NCBI GenBank assembly: GCA_902797685.1
Contig: CADBTQ010000007.1
Coordinates: 71,290-109,033, forward strand
Length of the DNA stretch: 37,744 nt
Direction of reading: 5' to 3'
Source: an uncultured Eubacteriales bacterium
GTDB taxonomy: Bacteria > Bacillota > Clostridia > Christensenellales > CAG-1252
The position numbers and the translations under genes are program-made. Position 1 is the first letter of the stretch; every line of letters starts with the position of its first letter. Below, in pieces: positions 1 through 6,206 of the stretch. The notes under the pieces were generated by a model. That model had not been told where the DNA came from, did not search any database, and saw only the letters and a list, made by a program, of their open reading frames with translations.

Positions 1-353
1 TTTTGATCCTGTTCTTCAGCTTCTTCTATGCGCAGATCCAATTCAATCCCGAGGATATTTCCAAGAGCATCCAACAAAACGGCGGCTTTATCCCCGGCAT
101 CCGTCCCGGTCGTCCGACCGCGGACTACCTCCGCAAGATCAATCGCCGTATCACTCTGTTCGGCGCCATCTTCTTGGCGGTGATCGCGTTGATCCCCAGT
201 TTGGTGTTCCGCGCTATCCTTACCAGCAGCAGTAACTTGGTCAACGCCTTCTCGGCGACCGGTATGCTGATCGTGGTCTCGGTGGCATTGGAGTTCAACA
301 CCTCGTTGGAGAATCAACTGATGATGAAGCATTACAAGGGCTTCCTCAAATAA
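1..353 (+). CDS. secY: Protein translocase subunit SecY, C-terminal part (5' end outside window)
   Basis: SecY is the central channel of the SecYEG translocon in the cytoplasmic membrane. Only the last ~116 residues are present. The visible stretch contains the family signature around QFNPEDISKSIQQNGGFIPG followed by IRPGRPTADYL, then two hydrophobic segments (about residues 50-70 and 80-100 of the fragment) corresponding to the last transmembrane helices, and a short basic cytoplasmic tail. The reading frame is open to the window edge, so the apparent Met near the start is internal. adk begins 4 nt after the stop codon, the usual secY-adk arrangement of the spc operon. Family assignment is certain; the true start cannot be seen. 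Confidence 0.96.
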   Translation, partial: LILFFSFFYAQIQFNPEDISKSIQQNGGFIPGIRPGRPTADYLRKINRRITLFGAIFLAVIALIPSLVFRAILTSSSNLVNAFSATGMLIVVSVALEFNTSLENQLMMKHYKGFLK

Positions 354-357
354 GGCT

Positions 358-984
358 ATGAAACTGATTTTCTTGGGCGCCCCCGGCGCAGGTAAAGGTA
401 CGCATGCGACCAAAGTCAAAGCCGATTACGCACTTCCTCACATCAGCACGGGCGACATCTTCCGCGCTAACCTCAAGGAAGGCACCCCCTTGGGTCTCAA
501 AGCCAAAGGGTACATGGACAAAGGCGAGCTGGTTCCCGACGAATTGGTCATCGACCTCGTCAAGGACCGCCTCACTTGGCCCGACTGCCAAAACGGCTAC
601 ATCTTGGACGGGTTCCCCCGCACCATCAAACAAGCCGAGGCATTGGACTCCTTCCAAGACATCGACGCGGTGATCAACCTCGTGTTGGACGACGAGACCA
701 TCATCAGACGCGTTTCGGGTCGTAGGATGTGCAGTTGCGGCGCGACTTACAACGTGGAATTGCTCGGTGGCAAGACCACTTGCGAAAAGTGCGGCAAGGA
801 GTTGTACCAACGCGAAGACGACAAAGGCGACACCGTCAGGACTCGCTTGGAGGTCTACAATCGCGACACCGCTCCCTTGATCGCATACTATCGCAACAAA
901 AACCTACTGACTGACATCGATTGCAACGGCAAGAGCATCGACGAGGTGTATCAAGCCATTTGCAACGAGCTCGACAAGATATGA
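358..984 (+). CDS. adk: Adenylate kinase, zinc-LID type
   Basis: Interconverts ATP + AMP and 2 ADP in the cytosol. The 208-aa protein has the P-loop GAPGAGKGT at residues 7-15, the AMP-binding STGD at 30-33, DGFPRT at 84-89 and a long LID. The LID carries four cysteines at 125, 127, 142 and 145, so it is a zinc-LID enzyme. The first pair is spaced C-x-C rather than the C-x2-C normally seen in Firmicutes, i.e. one residue is missing from the knuckle. The second pair is C-x2-C. The ATG lies 4 nt after the secY stop. The stop overlaps the map start in an ATGA, so adk and map are translationally coupled. Part of the spc operon. Confidence 0.97.
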   Translation: MKLIFLGAPGAGKGTHATKVKADYALPHISTGDIFRANLKEGTPLGLKAKGYMDKGELVPDELVIDLVKDRLTWPDCQNGYILDGFPRTIKQAEALDSFQDIDAVINLVLDDETIIRRVSGRRMCSCGATYNVELLGGKTTCEKCGKELYQREDDKGDTVRTRLEVYNRDTAPLIAYYRNKNLLTDIDCNGKSIDEVYQAICNELDKI

Positions 985-1727
985 TCAATATCAAAACACC
1001 TGCGGAAATCGAATATATGCGCATCGCCAACGGCATCGTCCGCGACCTCCTTCTGTACATGGAGGAGATCGTCAAGGAAGGGGTGACCACCGCTTACTTG
1101 GACGAAAAGGCGAGAGCGTTTATCGAGAAACGCGGGGCAAAACCCTCCTTCTTGGGATACGAAGGTTTTCCGGGGAGCATCTGTACTTCCATCGACGACG
1201 TCGTGGTGCACGGGATCCCCAACAAGCACACCTATCTCAAAGAAGGTCAAATCATCGGCGTGGACGTGGGCACCTTTATCCACGGTTTCAACGGCGACGG
1301 CGCCAGGACCTTTGCGGTGGGCAAGATCAGCCCCGAAAAGCAAAAGTTGATCGACGTCACCCGCCAAAGCTTCTTCGAGGGGATCAAAGTCCTCAAAGAC
1401 GGAGTGCGGTTGGGGGACGTAAGCCACGCGATCCAAACCTATGCGGAGTCCTTCGGGTACGGTGTGGTCAGGGAACTGACCGGTCACGGTATCGGCAGGG
1501 AGATGCACGAGGATCCCTCGGTCCCCAACTACGGACCGGCGGGGCACGGGGTGCGGCTTAGATCCAATATGACGATCGCCATCGAGCCGATGATCAACAT
1601 GGGAGTCAAGGAAGTCTACATCGCCCGCGACGGGTGGACCGTGCGTACTCGCGACGGCAAGCCGAGCGCGCATTACGAAAACACGGTTTTGATCACCGAC
1701 GAGGGCGTGGAGATCCTGACTTTGTAG
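981..1727 (+). CDS. map: Type I methionine aminopeptidase
   Basis: Removes the N-terminal methionine from nascent proteins. The 248-aa length is normal for the short type Ia enzymes. Expected catalytic and metal ligands are all present: H77 (VVHGIP), D95 (GVDVG), D106 (NGDGA), H169 (TGHGIG), E202 (IAIEP) and E233 (HYENT). A longer frame starts at 921, but the ATG at 981 gives the ATGA overlap with adk and the standard N-terminus INIKTPAEI, so 981 is preferred. The next gene follows after 9 nt. Position between adk and infA is typical of Firmicutes spc operons. Confidence 0.97.
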   Translation: MINIKTPAEIEYMRIANGIVRDLLLYMEEIVKEGVTTAYLDEKARAFIEKRGAKPSFLGYEGFPGSICTSIDDVVVHGIPNKHTYLKEGQIIGVDVGTFIHGFNGDGARTFAVGKISPEKQKLIDVTRQSFFEGIKVLKDGVRLGDVSHAIQTYAESFGYGVVRELTGHGIGREMHEDPSVPNYGPAGHGVRLRSNMTIAIEPMINMGVKEVYIARDGWTVRTRDGKPSAHYENTVLITDEGVEILTL

Positions 1728-1736
1728 AGGTGTGAA

Positions 1737-2006
1737 GTGAAAGTAGGAAGCGTTGTGTACAGCAAAGCCGGCAGGGATATAGGTCGCTGCTACGTGCTGA
1801 TCGGGCCGGACGAGAAGGAAGGCTACGTTTGGGTAGCGGACGGAGAGGTGCGAACCATCGCCCGACCCAAACGTAAAAATAGCCGACACCTCGTCTATCG
1901 CGGTGAGGACTTGGAAAGCTTGGCTGTCAAACTGATCGAAGGTAAGCAAGTGTTCGATACCGAGATCCGTAGCGCGTTGCGCGCCTACGGCAATGAGGGG
2001 AGGTAA
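1737..2006 (+). CDS. KOW-domain RNA-binding protein (L14e-like)
   Basis: An 89-aa protein starting with GTG, preceded by GAGG at 1727-1730. The N-terminal half (VGSVVYSKAGRDIGRCYVLI) matches the KOW-fold family found between map and infA in many Clostridia, usually annotated as KOW domain-containing or L14e-like RNA-binding protein. The C-terminal 40 residues are basic and then mixed charged (PKRKNSRHL). The position inside the ribosomal operon, 2 nt before infA, suggests a role in ribosome or RNA function, but no biochemical activity is established for the family as far as I know. Identity of the family is seen; its role is inferred. Confidence 0.85.
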   Translation: MKVGSVVYSKAGRDIGRCYVLIGPDEKEGYVWVADGEVRTIARPKRKNSRHLVYRGEDLESLAVKLIEGKQVFDTEIRSALRAYGNEGR

Positions 2007-2008
2007 GT

Positions 2009-2233
2009 ATGTCCAAAGAGGATGTCATCGAGTTTCAAGGTAAAGTGATTGAGGTATTGCCCTATCAAAGCTATCGGGTGCAATTGGAGCCCAGCAAACA
2101 ACAGATCATCGCATATCCCTCGGGGAAAATGCGTATCAAGAGTATCAAAATTATCGAGGGTGACTCGGTAAAGGTCGAGATCAGTCCGTACGATTTGACC
2201 AAAGGTCGTATCGTGTGGCGTGACAAAAACTAG
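2009..2233 (+). CDS. infA: Translation initiation factor IF-1
   Basis: IF-1 occupies the A site of the 30S subunit during initiation. The 74-aa sequence begins MSKEDVIEFQGKVIEVLP and has the S1-type OB fold with SGKMR at 38-42 and the conserved SPYDLTKGRI near the C-terminus. The Shine-Dalgarno GGGGAGG lies in the last codons of the preceding gene, 2 nt apart. A 93-nt gap separates infA from rpmJ and holds only the rpmJ ribosome binding site (AGGAGG at 2313-2318) and no obvious hairpin terminator. Confidence 0.97.
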   Translation: MSKEDVIEFQGKVIEVLPYQSYRVQLEPSKQQIIAYPSGKMRIKSIKIIEGDSVKVEISPYDLTKGRIVWRDKN

Positions 2234-2326
2234 TCCCAAAAGAGAGTTTAACAGCGCCCAGACCGCGAGATCGTCATTCAAAACAAAACTATTGACGGAG
2301 TGTAACACTCCCAGGAGGAAAATCAA

Positions 2327-2443
2327 ATGAAAGTCAGACCGTCTGTCAAACCCATGTGTGACAAGTGCAAGATCATTCGCCGTCACGGCACCGTGATGGT
2401 CATCTGCAGCAAAAACAAAAAACATAAACAAAAGCAGGGCTAA
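2327..2443 (+). CDS. rpmJ: 50S ribosomal protein L36 (zinc-binding form)
   Basis: A 38-aa protein, below usual ORF cut-offs, preceded by AGGAGG nine nt upstream of the ATG. It begins [19 protein letters not shown] and carries the zinc ligands C11, C14, C27 and H33. The C27-H33 interval is one residue longer than in the common 37-aa form (KNKKH in place of NPKH). Position directly after infA and before rpsM is the standard order. The C-terminal lysine-rich HKQKQG is also typical. Confident from sequence alone. Confidence 0.96.
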   Translation: MKVRPSVKPMCDKCKIIRRHGTVMVICSKNKKHKQKQG

Positions 2444-2448
2444 AATTG

Positions 2449-2477
2449 TTGCGCTCTTGCGTTTTGTGTGATACAAT
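2449..2477 (+). promoter_or_regulatory. Internal sigma-A-type promoter for the rpsM-rplQ (alpha) transcription unit
   Basis: TTGCGC at 2449-2454, a 17-nt spacer, and TACAAT at 2472-2477, lying immediately after the rpmJ stop. Transcription would start near 2484 and give a leader of about 127 nt before rpsM. This suggests the alpha operon can be transcribed separately from secY-rpmJ. Based on consensus match only. Confidence 0.6.
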
Positions 2478-2518
2478 AGACAATGCGATTTTTGTAATTC
2501 ATCCGTGTAGGAGCGGCT

Positions 2519-2544
2519 GGACAATTGCTTTCCACCAATTGTCC
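2519..2544 (+). promoter_or_regulatory. Perfect hairpin in the rpsM leader, candidate ribosomal-protein autoregulatory element
   Basis: GGACAATTG (2519-2527) and CAATTGTCC (2536-2544) form a perfect 9-bp stem with an 8-nt loop. No run of T follows, so it is not an intrinsic terminator. It sits in the middle of a 167-nt gap in an otherwise tightly packed operon, downstream of the internal promoter. In other bacteria S4 regulates the alpha operon through its leader. A comparable role here is inference. Confidence 0.45.
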
Positions 2545-2610
2545 TCTTATGTTGGATAAATTATCAAAGATAAAAACCAACAACGAAAAAGGAGTAATGG
2601 AGGTAATTTA

Positions 2611-2988
2611 ATGGCTCGTATATCTGGTGTTGATTTGCCGAGAGAAAAGAGAGTCGAGATTGGGTTGACCTATATCTACGGCATCGGCTTGGCTACTTCG
2701 AAAAAGATATTGCAAGAGACCGGGATCGATCCCGACATCAGGGTCAAAGACCTGACGGAAGCTCACGTGTCCGCACTACGTGAATATATCGAAAATCCCG
2801 ACAACCATTTGGTGGTGGAAGGTGATCTTCGTCGCCAAATCGACATGGACATCAAACGTCTGAGGGAAATCGGCTGCTATCGTGGCGTTCGCCATCGTAA
2901 GGGCTTGCCCGTACGTGGTCAATCCAGCAAGCGTAACGCTCGTACCCGCAAGGGTCCCCGCCGTATCGTGAGCCGTTCCAAGAAATAG
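2611..2988 (+). CDS. rpsM: 30S ribosomal protein S13
   Basis: A 125-aa S13 of the 30S head, contacting tRNA and the 50S bridge B1. Begins [21 protein letters not shown], includes the helix-turn helix-like [10 protein letters not shown], and ends in the very basic [21 protein letters not shown] tail that approaches the P-site tRNA. The start is fixed by GGAGG at 2599-2603. rpsK follows after 10 nt. Length and sequence are ordinary for the family. Confidence 0.97.
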   Translation: MARISGVDLPREKRVEIGLTYIYGIGLATSKKILQETGIDPDIRVKDLTEAHVSALREYIENPDNHLVVEGDLRRQIDMDIKRLREIGCYRGVRHRKGLPVRGQSSKRNARTRKGPRRIVSRSKK

Positions 2989-2998
2989 GAGGTAGCAC

Positions 2999-3391
2999 AT
3001 GGCAGCGAAGAAGAGAATCGTCAACAAACGCAAAGAAAAGATCCGCGTTGAGCGTGGTCAATGCCACATTCAATGCTCTTTCAACAACACAATCGTCACT
3101 TTTACCGATATGCAAGGTAACGCTATCTCGTGGTGCTCGGCCGGCAAGTTGGAGTACAAAGGTAGCAAAAAGAGCACTCCCTACGTCGCTCAGATGGTCG
3201 CCGAAAACGCCGCTGACACCGCCAAAGAGTGCGGCATGAAGTACGTGGAAGTGTACGTCAAAGGCCCCGGTCAAGGCAGAGAATCTGCTATCCGTGCGTT
3301 GGGCAACAAGGACATGATCGTCACTTTGATCAAGGACGTCAGCCCCATCCCCCACAACGGTTGCCGCCCGCCCAAGCGTAGAAGACTGTAG
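2999..3391 (+). CDS. rpsK: 30S ribosomal protein S11
   Basis: A 130-aa S11 of the 30S platform. Conserved blocks include [19 protein letters not shown], the [16 protein letters not shown] helix, [15 protein letters not shown] and the C-terminal [13 protein letters not shown]. The Shine-Dalgarno AGGAGG spans the end of rpsM (2987-2992). rpsD follows after 20 nt with its own AGGAGG. No unusual features. Confidence 0.97.
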   Translation: MAAKKRIVNKRKEKIRVERGQCHIQCSFNNTIVTFTDMQGNAISWCSAGKLEYKGSKKSTPYVAQMVAENAADTAKECGMKYVEVYVKGPGQGRESAIRALGNKDMIVTLIKDVSPIPHNGCRPPKRRRL

Positions 3392-3411
3392 TGTAAAGGA
3401 GGATTGAGTTT

Positions 3412-4071
3412 ATGGCGAAATATACAGGACCCAGCTGCCGCCTTTGCCGTCGTGAAGGCGAAAAGCTGTATTTGAAAGGTGACAGATGTTACAACATCGC
3501 AAGTGACGGTACCAACAAGCCTTTGTGCCCGTTTGACCGTACTAACAAGAAAGTGACCCCTCCCGGACCCGTGCACGTCGGTCGTAAAAAGGTGAGCGGC
3601 TATCAACAACAACTTCGCGAAAAGCAAAAGGTCAAACGTACCTATGGGTTGTTGGAGAAGCAAATGTTCCACTATTACGAGTTGGCCGAAAAGCAAAAGG
3701 GTGTGACCGGTGAAAATATGTTGATCCTCATCGAGCGCAGATTGGACAACGTCGTGTTCCAAATGGGTATCGCGGCGTCCCGCGCACAAGCCAGACAATT
3801 GGTTTGCCACGGTCATATCACCGTCAACGGCAGCAAGGTGGATATTCCTTCCTACCTGATCAAAGCCGGCGACGTGGTGGCTGTCAAATCCGAAAAAGCC
3901 GAAAACGAGTTTTTCAAGGCTTTGAAAGAGTCTCCCGTGCGTGCCAATATGCCCAAGTGGGTGTCCTTCAATAAGGAAGAGCTCAAAGGCGAAGTCGTCG
4001 CCCTGCCCACCCGCGAGGATATCGATTCCCGTATTAAGGAGCATATGATCGTCGAGTTGTACTCCAAGTAA
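3412..4071 (+). CDS. rpsD: 30S ribosomal protein S4, zinc-binding (C+) form
   Basis: S4 is a primary 16S rRNA binder and, in several bacteria, the autogenous regulator of the alpha operon. The 219-aa protein has an N-terminal cysteine cluster C9-x2-C12, C26 and C39, i.e. the zinc-binding C+ type known from Thermus rather than the C- type of Bacillus. The central S4 RNA-binding domain is clear (ERRLDNVVFQMG; SRAQARQLVCHGHITVNG; VDIPSY). The C-terminus contains KWVSFNKEELKGEV, typical of the family, extended by a short tail. AGGAGG precedes the ATG by 8 nt. rpoA follows after 20 nt. Confidence 0.96.
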   Translation: MAKYTGPSCRLCRREGEKLYLKGDRCYNIASDGTNKPLCPFDRTNKKVTPPGPVHVGRKKVSGYQQQLREKQKVKRTYGLLEKQMFHYYELAEKQKGVTGENMLILIERRLDNVVFQMGIAASRAQARQLVCHGHITVNGSKVDIPSYLIKAGDVVAVKSEKAENEFFKALKESPVRANMPKWVSFNKEELKGEVVALPTREDIDSRIKEHMIVELYSK

Positions 4072-4091
4072 TCGTGACTAGGAGGTAGAAT

Positions 4092-5051
4092 ATGATAGAA
4101 ATTAAGAAACCCCAAATCCTTACCGAAGAAAGCGAAGACGGAAGTTTCGGCAGATTTATCGTAGAGCCCCTCGAGAGAGGTCTCGGCACTACGTTGGGTA
4201 ACGCTTTGCGTCGTATCCTGCTGTCCGCACTCCCCGGCGTAGCCTGCGTCGGTATCAAAATCGATGGGGTCCAACACGAGTTTTCGACCATTCCTCACGT
4301 AGTTGAGGACGTGGTGGAGATCGTTCTCAACGTCAAAGGCATCGCCTTCAAAGCGGTCGGCGGCGCTATCGACAACGAGAACAAGCCCGTGATCAGGTTG
4401 GTCAAAGACACCGCCGGTCCCGTGTACGCAAGAGATATCGATTGCGGCATGGACGTGGAAGTGCTCAACCCCGATCATTATATCTGCACCTTGGACGAGG
4501 GTGGCAAGCTCGTGATGGAGCTGACCATCGGTTCGGGCAGAGGGTACGTCGTCGCCGGCAAAAACAAGGACGTGCATCAACCCATCGGCTACATTGCCAT
4601 AGACAGCATCTTTACCCCCGTGGTCGCCGCCAACTATACGGTGGAAGACACCCGTGTGGGGCAAAGCTTGGACTATGACAAGTTGACCGTGGACGTGCGC
4701 ACCAACGGCACGACTCCCGCGAGGGAGATCATCTCCTTGGCAGCCAAGATCTTGGCGGATCACGCCAAATTGTTCGTCGACCTCTCGGGCGATATGGACA
4801 AGATCAACGTCTTGGTCAACCAAGAAGAAAACAAACAACAAAAGGTGTTGGAGATGACCATCGAGGACTTGGATCTGTCCGTGCGCAGCTACAACTGTTT
4901 GAAGCGCGCAGGTATCCACACGGTGGAAGACTTGACCAAAAAATCGGGCGACGATATGCTCAAAGTGCGTAACTTGGGCAAGAAATCGTTGGACGAAGTC
5001 ATTAAGAAATTGGAGGACCTCGGTCTGAGCTTGCGTAGCAACGACGAGTAA
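4092..5051 (+). CDS. rpoA: DNA-directed RNA polymerase subunit alpha
   Basis: The alpha subunit dimerises to nucleate RNA polymerase assembly. The 319-aa protein contains the N-terminal dimerisation domain (FIVEPLERGLGTTLGNALRRILLSALPG in pieces at about 19-46), the insert domain, a linker rich in E/N/K/Q around 236-253 and the C-terminal domain with LSVRSYNCLKRAGIHTVEDL and VRNLGKKSLDEV, the helix-hairpin-helix that binds UP-element DNA. AGGAGG precedes the ATG. rplQ follows 11 nt after the stop. A long antisense frame on the other strand is a codon-usage shadow. Confidence 0.97.
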   Translation: MIEIKKPQILTEESEDGSFGRFIVEPLERGLGTTLGNALRRILLSALPGVACVGIKIDGVQHEFSTIPHVVEDVVEIVLNVKGIAFKAVGGAIDNENKPVIRLVKDTAGPVYARDIDCGMDVEVLNPDHYICTLDEGGKLVMELTIGSGRGYVVAGKNKDVHQPIGYIAIDSIFTPVVAANYTVEDTRVGQSLDYDKLTVDVRTNGTTPAREIISLAAKILADHAKLFVDLSGDMDKINVLVNQEENKQQKVLEMTIEDLDLSVRSYNCLKRAGIHTVEDLTKKSGDDMLKVRNLGKKSLDEVIKKLEDLGLSLRSNDE

Positions 5052-5062
5052 GGAGGCAACAA

Positions 5063-5569
5063 ATGGCTAGGAAATTAGGAAGACCTACAGATCAAAAGAA
5101 CGCTTTGCTCAAAGGACAAGTCAGCGACTTGTTCTGGTATGGCAAAATCGAAACCACTTTGTCCAGAGGTAAGGACGTCGCTCGTCTCGCCGAAAAGTAT
5201 TTGACCGTGGCGATCAAAGCCTATGACGACCAGGTGGAAGTGACCAAAAAAGTGAAAAACAGCAAGGACGTGATCGAGGAAGTCAAAGTGATCAACGACG
5301 GTCCCAAGAAATTGAACGCTCGTCGTTACTTGATGGCTCGCCTCTACGATCCCCAAGAGCGCAAGTTGCAAGGCGAAAGCCGTACCGAGTACAAACTCCG
5401 TACCCGCGACGTCAAGCATCCCCTCGTCGAAAAAATCTTCAAGGAGTATGCTCCCAAGTACGCCGCTCGCAACCAAGAGAACAACCAAGCCGGCGGCTAT
5501 ACCCGCATCCTCAAGTTGGGCGCTCGCCGTGGTGACGACGCTGAGACCGTCATCGTGGAGTTGCTGTAA
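5063..5569 (+). CDS. rplQ: 50S ribosomal protein L17, enlarged form
   Basis: L17 sits near the exit tunnel of the 50S subunit. The start (MARKLGRPTDQKNALLKGQV) and the end (GGYTRILKLGARRGD...IVELL) are canonical, but the protein is 168 aa instead of about 112-130. Relative to Bacillus L17 there are two insertions, roughly residues 54-83 (charged, VTKK/EEVK) and 96-119 (DPQERKLQGESRTEYKLR). I recall similar inserts in some Clostridia, so it is probably a clade trait rather than an error. AAGGAGG precedes the ATG. This is the last gene of the operon, followed by a strong terminator. Confidence 0.95.
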   Translation: MARKLGRPTDQKNALLKGQVSDLFWYGKIETTLSRGKDVARLAEKYLTVAIKAYDDQVEVTKKVKNSKDVIEEVKVINDGPKKLNARRYLMARLYDPQERKLQGESRTEYKLRTRDVKHPLVEKIFKEYAPKYAARNQENNQAGGYTRILKLGARRGDDAETVIVELL

Positions 5570-5594
5570 GTAGTAGTTATCATCATCTTGAAAA

Positions 5595-5619
5595 GGACGC
5601 ATCAATGCGTCCTTTTTTT
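5595..5619 (+). terminator. Intrinsic terminator of the spc/alpha operon
   Basis: GGACGCA (5595-5601), loop TCAA, TGCGTCC (5606-5612), then seven T. It lies 25 nt after the rplQ stop. Its T-tract forms the left boundary of the first palindromic element. Confidence 0.93.
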
Positions 5620-5737
5620 GCGCAAAATCAGCGTAATACACCGATTCCGTCCGCTCTCTCGGGGCGTGTACGGCAAGTACACTTGCCCCTCTTTCGCGGA
5701 TTAGTAATCGGCGTATTCCATCTTATTTTGCGCAAAA
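5616..5737. repeat. Palindromic intergenic element, copy A (GTAC-centred family)
   Basis: Bounded by the 12-nt palindrome TTTTGCGCAAAA at both ends (5616-5627 and 5726-5737). Between them the whole element folds back on itself: AATACACCGATT (5635-5646) pairs with AATCGGCGTATT (5706-5717, one mismatch), GTCCGC with GCGGAT, GGGGC with GCCCC, and at the centre GTGTAC (5666-5671) pairs with GTACAC (5677-5682) around a GGCAA loop. There is no coding capacity that looks real. Related copies are B, C, D and E in this window. Confidence 0.8.
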
Positions 5738-5903
5738 ACGCATACGTTTCCTCTTAAATAATTGCCTCGACCGTCGATTTCGTTCCTTGACGAAACGCAA
5801 GACCGGGGCGATCCGCTCGGAGACTCGGCTCACGTACAAGGAGTACGTTGGACCCTCGTCCCCTCGTTGGAATTGACTCGCTCTCATTTGATTTTGCGCA
5901 AAA
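5726..5903. repeat. Palindromic intergenic element, copy B
   Basis: Shares the TTTTGCGCAAAA boundary with copy A and copy C. The first ~40 nt (5725-5764) are repeated almost exactly at 5891-5930 in copy C. It contains a hairpin TTTCGT-6 nt-ACGAAA near 5778-5795 and the central ACGTAC-AAGGA-GTACGT hairpin at about 5834-5850, followed by GTACGTTGGACCCTCG. The right half matches copy E downstream of lysS. A frame read across it on the minus strand repeats RFVKE-N blocks only because the DNA is repeated. Confidence 0.78.
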
Positions 5904-6039
5904 ACGCATACATTTCCTCTTAAATAATCGCTTTGACGGGCGTAATTATGTTCTTTGACGAAACGAGAGGACGAGGCGATCCGTCCGCTTGACAGGGGCG
6001 TGTAAGGCATACGCGTCTTTCAGGTGTTATTTGGTAAAA
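5892..6039. repeat. Palindromic intergenic element, copy C (degenerate)
   Basis: The left end repeats that of copy B, including the TTTGACGAAACG block and GGCGATCCG. The central hairpin is weaker, GCGTGT / ATACGC around 6000-6014 with one G-T pair. The right end TTATTTGGTAAAA only approximates the boundary palindrome. It looks like an older, decaying member of the family. Confidence 0.6.
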
Positions 6040-6119
6040 ACACGATCGAATATCGTTTACGATATACACTTCCTCTATATATTGACAAGAATAGCCTTCG
6101 GCTCGGCAAATATTGGGTA

Positions 6120-6149
6120 TTGACAACGGGGATCTATGTGGAGTAGAAT
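6120..6149 (+). promoter_or_regulatory. Promoter of the 997-aa lipoprotein gene
   Basis: TTGACA at 6120-6125, 18-nt spacer, TAGAAT at 6144-6149, 57 nt before the ATG. A second TTGACA at 6082-6087 lacks a good partner. The short leader contains an imperfect hairpin built on GTGCG/CGCAC near 6166-6185. Confidence 0.6.
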
Positions 6150-6206
6150 ATAAGTACAATCAAAAGTGTGCGAGTGCACACGCACTAGATTTTATGGAGG
6201 TAGACA

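Noticed and set aside
5723..6010. 95-aa minus-strand frame with repeated RFVKE blocks
   Set aside because: The protein repeat is a by-product of DNA repeats B and C; no ribosome binding site and poor composition.
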